Made by a program: the position numbers and the translations under genes
Origin: RAM1 sp943372515
GTDB lineage: Bacteria > Pseudomonadota > Gammaproteobacteria > Burkholderiales > Burkholderiaceae_C
Reading direction: 5' to 3'
NCBI GenBank assembly: GCA_943372515.1
Contig: CALRYY010000086.1
Location: 1 to 18,639, forward strand
DNA: 18,639 nucleotides
Shown here: positions 14,997-18,639 of the stretch, piece after piece
Numbering within the stretch: position 1 is the first letter of the stretch
Layout: each line of letters begins with the position of its first letter
The notes under the pieces: model-generated
The model's input: only the letters and a program-made list of their open reading frames with translations
Told to the model about the DNA's origin: nothing
Database searches by the model: none

Positions 14997-15462
14997 CCGG
15001 CCACAGGTACAGCAGCGCCCAGGTCATCGTCAGGTACCGCAAAAACTTGCCGGCCAGCATGTAGCCCACGCAGGGCCAAAACGGCAGCTTGAGCCAGCCG
15101 GCCACGGCGCACAGCGGGTCACCCACGACCGGCAGCCACGACAGCAGGCACGCAGGCGGCCCCATCCGTTCCAGCCATGCCAGCGCCCGCACATGCGTGG
15201 GCGAATGGCGGTACTTGTCCACCACCTTGTGGGCGCCGTAGCCCAGCCACCAGTCCAGCGCGCCGCCCAGCGTGTTGCCGGCCGTGGCGACCAGGATCGT
15301 GGGCCAGAAGAGTTGCGGGTTGAGGGTGATCAACGCAAACACGGCCGGCTCGGACCCCAGCGGCAGCAGCGTTGCAGAAATGAATGACACCACAAACACC
15401 GTGCTCAAGCCGTATTCAGGCAGCGCGAGCAGGTTCAGCAAGTGGTCGAGCCAAGCATCCAT
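14986..15462 (-). CDS. YqaA-family inner-membrane protein (DedA-like)
   Basis: A 158-residue hydrophobic protein with about four membrane segments. It matches the pattern of E. coli YqaA: SFISATLLPLGSEPAVFALI near the N-terminus, VATAGNTLGGALDWWLG in the middle, and LLSWLPVVGDPLCAVAGWLK followed by GKFLRYL near the C-terminus. The family belongs to the SNARE-associated/DedA (VTT) group; the conserved Glu in GSEP and Arg in KFLRY are both present. Members are thought to act in lipid or small-molecule transport across the inner membrane, but YqaA itself has no firm role. No clear Shine-Dalgarno precedes the ATG at 15462. Its 3' end overlaps ychF by 11 bases, tail to tail. Confidence 0.92.
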   Translation of the reverse strand: MDAWLDHLLNLLALPEYGLSTVFVVSFISATLLPLGSEPAVFALITLNPQLFWPTILVATAGNTLGGALDWWLGYGAHKVVDKYRHSPTHVRALAWLERMGPPACLLSWLPVVGDPLCAVAGWLKLPFWPCVGYMLAGKFLRYLTMTWALLYLWPVTR

Positions 15463-15498
15463 GGGTGCGGCAGTGTAAAGGGCGGACGCATTTCGTTT

Positions 15499-15513
15499 GC
15501 TGAAATTTTGAGC
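15499..15513 (+). promoter_or_regulatory. Candidate Fis-binding site in the dusB-fis promoter
   Basis: The 15-mer GCTGAAATTTTGAGC agrees with 12 of the 13 specified positions of the E. coli Fis consensus GNtYAaWWWtTRaNC; only position 4 (G, not Y) differs. It ends 3 bases before a TACAAT -10 box, so a bound Fis dimer would cover the promoter. In E. coli the dusB-fis operon is repressed by Fis itself, so autoregulation is the natural reading. The Fis encoded here keeps the NRxTLRKKL recognition helix. Confidence 0.55.
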
Positions 15514-15516
15514 AGC

Positions 15517-15522
15517 TACAAT
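15517..15522 (+). promoter_or_regulatory. Probable -10 box of the dusB-fis-purH promoter
   Basis: TACAAT matches the sigma-70 -10 consensus at five of six positions and lies 47 bases before the dusB ATG. No good -35 exists at 16-18 bases; CGTTTG or GTTTGC is all that is there. An activator or a weak promoter would explain this. The 5' leader would be about 40 bases. Confidence 0.5.
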
Positions 15523-15569
15523 CGTGCCTCATTTTTCAGCAGCCCTTTCCAGCAGCTTTCCAGCGTCCC

Positions 15570-16619
15570 ATGAACATCGGCCCTCACACCCTTGCGAACA
15601 ATGTGTTCGTCGCGCCGATGGCCGGGGTCACGGACCGCCCGTTCCGCCAGCTGTGCAAGGCGCTGGGCGCGGGCTACGCGGTCAGCGAGATGGTGACCTC
15701 GCGCCGCGACTTGTGGAACACCTTGAAGACTTCGCGCCGCGCCGACCACACCGGCGAGCCCGGCCCCATCGCCGTGCAGATCGCCGGCACCGACGCAGCC
15801 ATGATGGCCGAAGCCGCCGCCTACAACGTGGACCGCGGCGCGCAGATCATCGACATCAACATGGGTTGCCCGGCCAAGAAGGTCTGCAACAAATGGGCAG
15901 GCTCGGCGCTGATGCAGGACGAGGCTCTCGCGCTGCAGATCGTGCAGGCGGTGGTGGCGGCCTGCGCGCCGCGCAACGTGCCGGTCACGCTGAAGATGCG
16001 CACCGGCTGGTGCCAGGCCCACCGCAATGCGGTAACGCTGGCGCGTGCGTTTGAATCGGCTGGCGTGCAGATGCTGACTGTGCATGGGCGTACGCGCGAG
16101 CAGGGCTATAAGGGCCAGGCCGAGTACGACACGATTGCCGCCGTCAAGGCCGCGGTGCGCGTGCCGGTGGTGGCCAACGGCGACATCACCACGCCGCACA
16201 AGGCACGCGAGGTGCTGGCCTGCACGGGCGCCGACGCCGTCATGATTGGCCGCGCGGCCCAGGGCCGGCCCTGGATATTCCGCGAGGTGGCCCACTACCT
16301 GGCCACGGGCGAGCTGCTCGCGCCGCCCCTGGTGGGCGAAGTGCGCCGGCTGCTGCTGGACCACCTGCAGGATCACTATGCGCTGTATGGTGAATTCACC
16401 GGCGTGCGCACCGCGCGCAAGCACATCGGCTGGTATGTGCGCGCGCTGCCCGGCGGCGAGGCTTTCAGGAGCAACATGAACCTGCTGGACGACAGCGCGG
16501 CCCAGTGGCGCGCGGTGTCTGACTACATGCAGGGGCTGGGTGCGGTGATGGACCGCATGCCGGCAGTCGCCGACCTGGCGATGATGGACAGCGAAGAACC
16601 GGTGGAAACAACCGCATGA
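15570..16619 (+). CDS. dusB: tRNA-dihydrouridine synthase DusB
   Basis: DusB is an FMN enzyme that reduces uridine to dihydrouridine in the tRNA D-loop (U17 in E. coli). The 349-residue product begins with the FMN-barrel strand VFVAPMAGVTDRPFRQLC (12-29). The catalytic cysteine is C100 in INMGCPAKKV, the same number as in E. coli DusB. Phosphate-binding segments are seen at VVANGDI and GADAVMIGRAAQGRPWIF (about 222-240), followed by the C-terminal helical tRNA-binding domain (KHIGWYVRALPGG). Following fis overlaps its stop by four bases (ATGA), the conserved dusB-fis arrangement that also identifies this paralogue. There is no recognisable Shine-Dalgarno before the ATG. Confidence 0.96.
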   Translation: MNIGPHTLANNVFVAPMAGVTDRPFRQLCKALGAGYAVSEMVTSRRDLWNTLKTSRRADHTGEPGPIAVQIAGTDAAMMAEAAAYNVDRGAQIIDINMGCPAKKVCNKWAGSALMQDEALALQIVQAVVAACAPRNVPVTLKMRTGWCQAHRNAVTLARAFESAGVQMLTVHGRTREQGYKGQAEYDTIAAVKAAVRVPVVANGDITTPHKAREVLACTGADAVMIGRAAQGRPWIFREVAHYLATGELLAPPLVGEVRRLLLDHLQDHYALYGEFTGVRTARKHIGWYVRALPGGEAFRSNMNLLDDSAAQWRAVSDYMQGLGAVMDRMPAVADLAMMDSEEPVETTA

Positions 16620-16852
16620 GCAAAAAACAGATCGAAGAATGCGTGCGCGCCAGCCTGGAGGGCTACTTCAAGGACCTGCGCGGTACCGAGCCCGACGGGC
16701 TGTACGAAATGATGGTCAAGGTGGTTGAAAAACCGCTGCTTGAAACAGTCATGGCCAAGGCTGACCAGAACCAGTCCAAGGCAGCCGAATGGCTGGGCCT
16801 GAACCGCAACACGTTGCGCAAGAAGCTGGTCGAACACAAACTGCTGAAATAA
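16616..16852 (+). CDS. fis: DNA-binding protein Fis
   Basis: Fis is a nucleoid-associated dimer that bends DNA and tunes rRNA, tRNA and growth-rate genes. The product has 78 residues, shorter than the 98 of E. coli and usual for betaproteobacteria, which lack most of the N-terminal beta-hairpin arm. The core shows the dimer helices LYEMMVKVVEKPLLETVM (about 29-46) and the helix-turn-helix NQSKAAEWLGLNRNTLRKKL (52-71), with the recognition helix NRNTLRKKL nearly identical to E. coli. Translation is coupled to dusB through ATGA. purH starts 13 bases later, probably on the same transcript. A near-consensus Fis site precedes dusB. Confidence 0.96.
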   Translation: MSKKQIEECVRASLEGYFKDLRGTEPDGLYEMMVKVVEKPLLETVMAKADQNQSKAAEWLGLNRNTLRKKLVEHKLLK

Positions 16853-16865
16853 GAAAACCTTTTCC

Positions 16866-18437
16866 ATGAACGCACTCATCTCTGTGTCTGATAAGACCGG
16901 CATCGTCGAACTCGCACAGGCGCTGCACAGCCTGGGCATCAAGCTCATCTCCACTGGCGGCACCGCCAGATTGCTGGCTGAGCAGGGCCTGCCTGTGACC
17001 GAGGTGGCTGAAGTAACGGGTTTTCCTGAAATGCTGGATGGCCGCGTCAAGACCTTGCATCCCAAGGTACATGGCGGACTGCTGGCGCGGCGCGATGTGC
17101 CTGAGCACATGGCCGCGCTGGCCGCTCATGGCATCGACACCATCGACCTGCTGGTCGTCAACCTCTACCCTTTTGAAGCGACGGTGGCCAAGCCCGGCTG
17201 CACGCTGGAAGACGCGATCGAGAACATCGACATCGGTGGACCCGCCATGGTGCGCAGCGGCGCCAAGAACTGGAAGGACGTGGGCGTGCTGACCGACGCG
17301 TCGCAGTACGCGGGCGTGATTGAAGAGCTCAAGACTGCGGGAGCGCTCAGCAGCAAGACAAAATTTGCGTTGTCGGTAGCGGCATTCAACCGCATCAGCA
17401 ATTACGACGGCGCCATCAGCGACTACCTGTCTCGTATCCAGGACGATGGCAGCCATTCGCTGTTCGGGGCCCAAGCCAACGGCCGCTTCATCAAGCTGCA
17501 GGACCTGCGCTACGGCGAGAACCCGCACCAGCAGGCCGCTTTCTACCGCGACCTGTACCCGGCCCCCGGCTCGCTGGTCACGGCCAATCAGCTGCAGGGC
17601 AAGGAGCTGAGCTACAACAACATCGCCGACGCCGATGCAGCGTGGGAATGCGTAAAGAGCTTTGGCGCCGCAGCCTGCGTGATCGTCAAGCACGCCAACC
17701 CATGCGGCGTGGCGGTTGGCGCCGACACGCTGGAGGCCTACAGCAAGGCCTTCAAGACTGACCCGACCTCGGCCTTCGGCGGCATCATCGCACTGAACCG
17801 CACGCTGGACGCAGCGGCAGCGCAGGCCATCAGCAAGCAGTTTGTCGAGGTGCTGATGGCGCCGGCCTTCACTTCCGAAGCGCTGGAGGTGTTCAAGACC
17901 AAGGTGAACGTGCGCATCCTGCAGATTGATTTGCCCAAGGGGGGCGCCACTGATTGGGACAACGGCCGCAACCTCATGGACATCAAGCGCGTGGGCTCGG
18001 GCCTGTTGATGCAGACGGCCGACAACAAGGAGCTGACGCTGGCTGACCTGAAGGTGGTGACAAAGAAAGCACCGACGGCTGAAGAACTGCAGGACCTGCT
18101 GTTTGCCTGGAAGGTCGCCAAGTACGTCAAGTCCAACGCCATCGTGTTCTGCAAGGGCGGCATGACCATGGGCGTGGGGGCGGGGCAGATGAGCCGTCTG
18201 GATTCAGCGCGCATTGCCAGCATCAAGGCGGGGCATGCGGGGCTGACGCTGGCCGGCACGGCTGTGGCCAGCGATGCGTTCTTCCCGTTCCGCGATGGTC
18301 TTGATGTTGTTGTTGATGCTGGTGCCACCTGCGTGATTCAACCGGGTGGGTCCATGCGTGACCAGGAAGTCATCGATGCTGCGGATGAGCGCGGTGTGGC
18401 GATGGTGTTCTCCGGGGTACGGCACTTCCGGCATTGA
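16866..18437 (+). CDS. purH: PurH, AICAR transformylase / IMP cyclohydrolase
   Basis: PurH carries out the last two steps of de novo purine synthesis: formylation of AICAR and ring closure to IMP. The 523-residue product has an N-terminal MGS-like cyclohydrolase domain (1-195: ALISVSDKTGIVELAQAL, STGGTARLL, GFPEMLDGRVKTLHPKVHGG). The C-terminal AICARFT domain carries RYGENPHQ (215-222) and the catalytic Lys275-His276 in KHANPCG. SAFGGIIALN and FPFRDGLD are also present. The length is normal and nothing is missing. It follows fis by 13 bases with only a weak purine-rich ribosome site. In many Burkholderiales ruvC follows purH; here a tmRNA-like sequence follows instead. Confidence 0.98.
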   Translation: MNALISVSDKTGIVELAQALHSLGIKLISTGGTARLLAEQGLPVTEVAEVTGFPEMLDGRVKTLHPKVHGGLLARRDVPEHMAALAAHGIDTIDLLVVNLYPFEATVAKPGCTLEDAIENIDIGGPAMVRSGAKNWKDVGVLTDASQYAGVIEELKTAGALSSKTKFALSVAAFNRISNYDGAISDYLSRIQDDGSHSLFGAQANGRFIKLQDLRYGENPHQQAAFYRDLYPAPGSLVTANQLQGKELSYNNIADADAAWECVKSFGAAACVIVKHANPCGVAVGADTLEAYSKAFKTDPTSAFGGIIALNRTLDAAAAQAISKQFVEVLMAPAFTSEALEVFKTKVNVRILQIDLPKGGATDWDNGRNLMDIKRVGSGLLMQTADNKELTLADLKVVTKKAPTAEELQDLLFAWKVAKYVKSNAIVFCKGGMTMGVGAGQMSRLDSARIASIKAGHAGLTLAGTAVASDAFFPFRDGLDVVVDAGATCVIQPGGSMRDQEVIDAADERGVAMVFSGVRHFRH

Positions 18438-18611
18438 GCGCCTGCGCTTCCTATGGAACAGGCGTGCGGGGTACTCTGCTGCGCGGCTGCCCCCCGGCGT
18501 GCTGCGCCCGCCTCCTCCTAATACTATTCATACCGCCCCCGTCGCGCTGAAGGGGGCCCGAGTCGATGACCCCGTCCTCCTCCTTGGGATTTTGATCCCG
18601 ACATAAAGACT
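18438..18611. other. Gene-free interval between purH and the tmRNA start, with three stem-loops
   Basis: No convincing coding region is seen in these 174 bases. A compound hairpin directly after the purH stop pairs CGCCTG (18439-18444) with CAGGCG (18459-18464) and TTCC with GGAA inside; it lacks a T-run, so termination would be non-canonical. A second, GCCCCC / GGGGGC, lies at 18535-18557. A third, GGGAT-TTTG-ATCCC (18586-18599), sits 12 bases before the tmRNA. The 11-mer GCTGCCCCCCG at 18486-18496 also occurs in the repeat between paaG and paaI. A weak -10-like CATAAA (18602-18607) precedes the tmRNA, with no matching -35. Confidence 0.5.
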
Positions 18612-18639
18612 GGGGCACGACCCGGATTCGACGCTGTAG
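18612..18639 (+). ncRNA. ssrA: tmRNA (ssrA), first 28 bases, cut by window edge
   Basis: The last bases of the window start GGGGC and continue to GGATTCGACG with exactly the spacing of the E. coli tmRNA 5' end (22 bases from the first G to the end of GACG). That 5' segment forms the acceptor-stem strand and the D-like region of tmRNA, which rescues stalled ribosomes together with SmpB. The tag-coding part, the pseudoknots and the 3' half lie outside the window, so only the 5' signature supports this call. Orientation is the same as purH. Confidence 0.75.

Noticed and set aside
1..18639. CRISPR array, insertion sequence, prophage, toxin-antitoxin or defence cassette
   Set aside because: No regularly spaced repeats, transposase, integrase or phage genes were seen on either strand; all sizeable genes belong to core or catabolic families.

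Overview
The window is high-GC DNA with the gene content and order of a betaproteobacterium, most likely a member of the Comamonadaceae (Acidovorax-like). I infer this from the protein families present, the dusB-fis-purH order, a UbiH-DsbC-M61 peptidase-DUF3108 run, and a GC-rich hairpin repeat that I remember, without being able to check it, from this family. Almost every base is coding. There is no gene-free stretch over about 300 bases; the longest is about 174 bases after purH.

Left part (1-2860), all minus strand. In transcription order there is a high-potential iron-sulfur protein predicted to be a Tat-exported lipoprotein; an elongator-type tRNA-Met with its own -10 box and an intrinsic terminator; a small secreted protein of unknown function; miaB (tRNA ms2i6A synthase); and the N-terminus of a sensor histidine kinase cut by the window edge. 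The last three are closely spaced and probably co-transcribed.

Phenylacetate region (2859-6371). A minus-strand enoyl-CoA hydratase (PaaF-like) is divergent from a plus-strand paaG-paaI-paaK operon. The shared 110-base intergenic region holds a 30-base imperfect palindrome, a good candidate operator for a TetR-type regulator such as PaaR. Together the four genes cover activation of phenylacetate to its CoA ester, isomerisation of the ring-epoxide, a hydratase step of the lower pathway, and a rescue thioesterase. A hairpin-rich repeat lies between paaG and paaI.

Middle (6375-12047). A minus-strand run of ubiH-like hydroxylase, dsbC, an M61 metallopeptidase with a PDZ domain, and an anchored DUF3108 protein points to ubiquinone synthesis and envelope protein folding and turnover. 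A MOSC-domain (YcbX-like) protein is divergent from ubiH.

Right part (12032-18639). A 7TMR-DISM membrane protein with a degenerate GGDEF domain is divergent from ychF. A YqaA-family membrane protein is convergent with ychF. Then comes dusB-fis-purH, whose promoter region carries a near-consensus Fis site, suggesting the autoregulation known from the E. coli dusB-fis operon. The last 28 bases match the 5' end of tmRNA (ssrA), truncated by the window.

I saw no phage, insertion sequence, CRISPR array or defence locus. This is mostly a core-genome region and I do not think it contains a new multi-gene system. The points most worth a second look are the two candidate operators, the inactive-looking GGDEF protein, the lipoprotein HiPIP and the intra-operon repeat.
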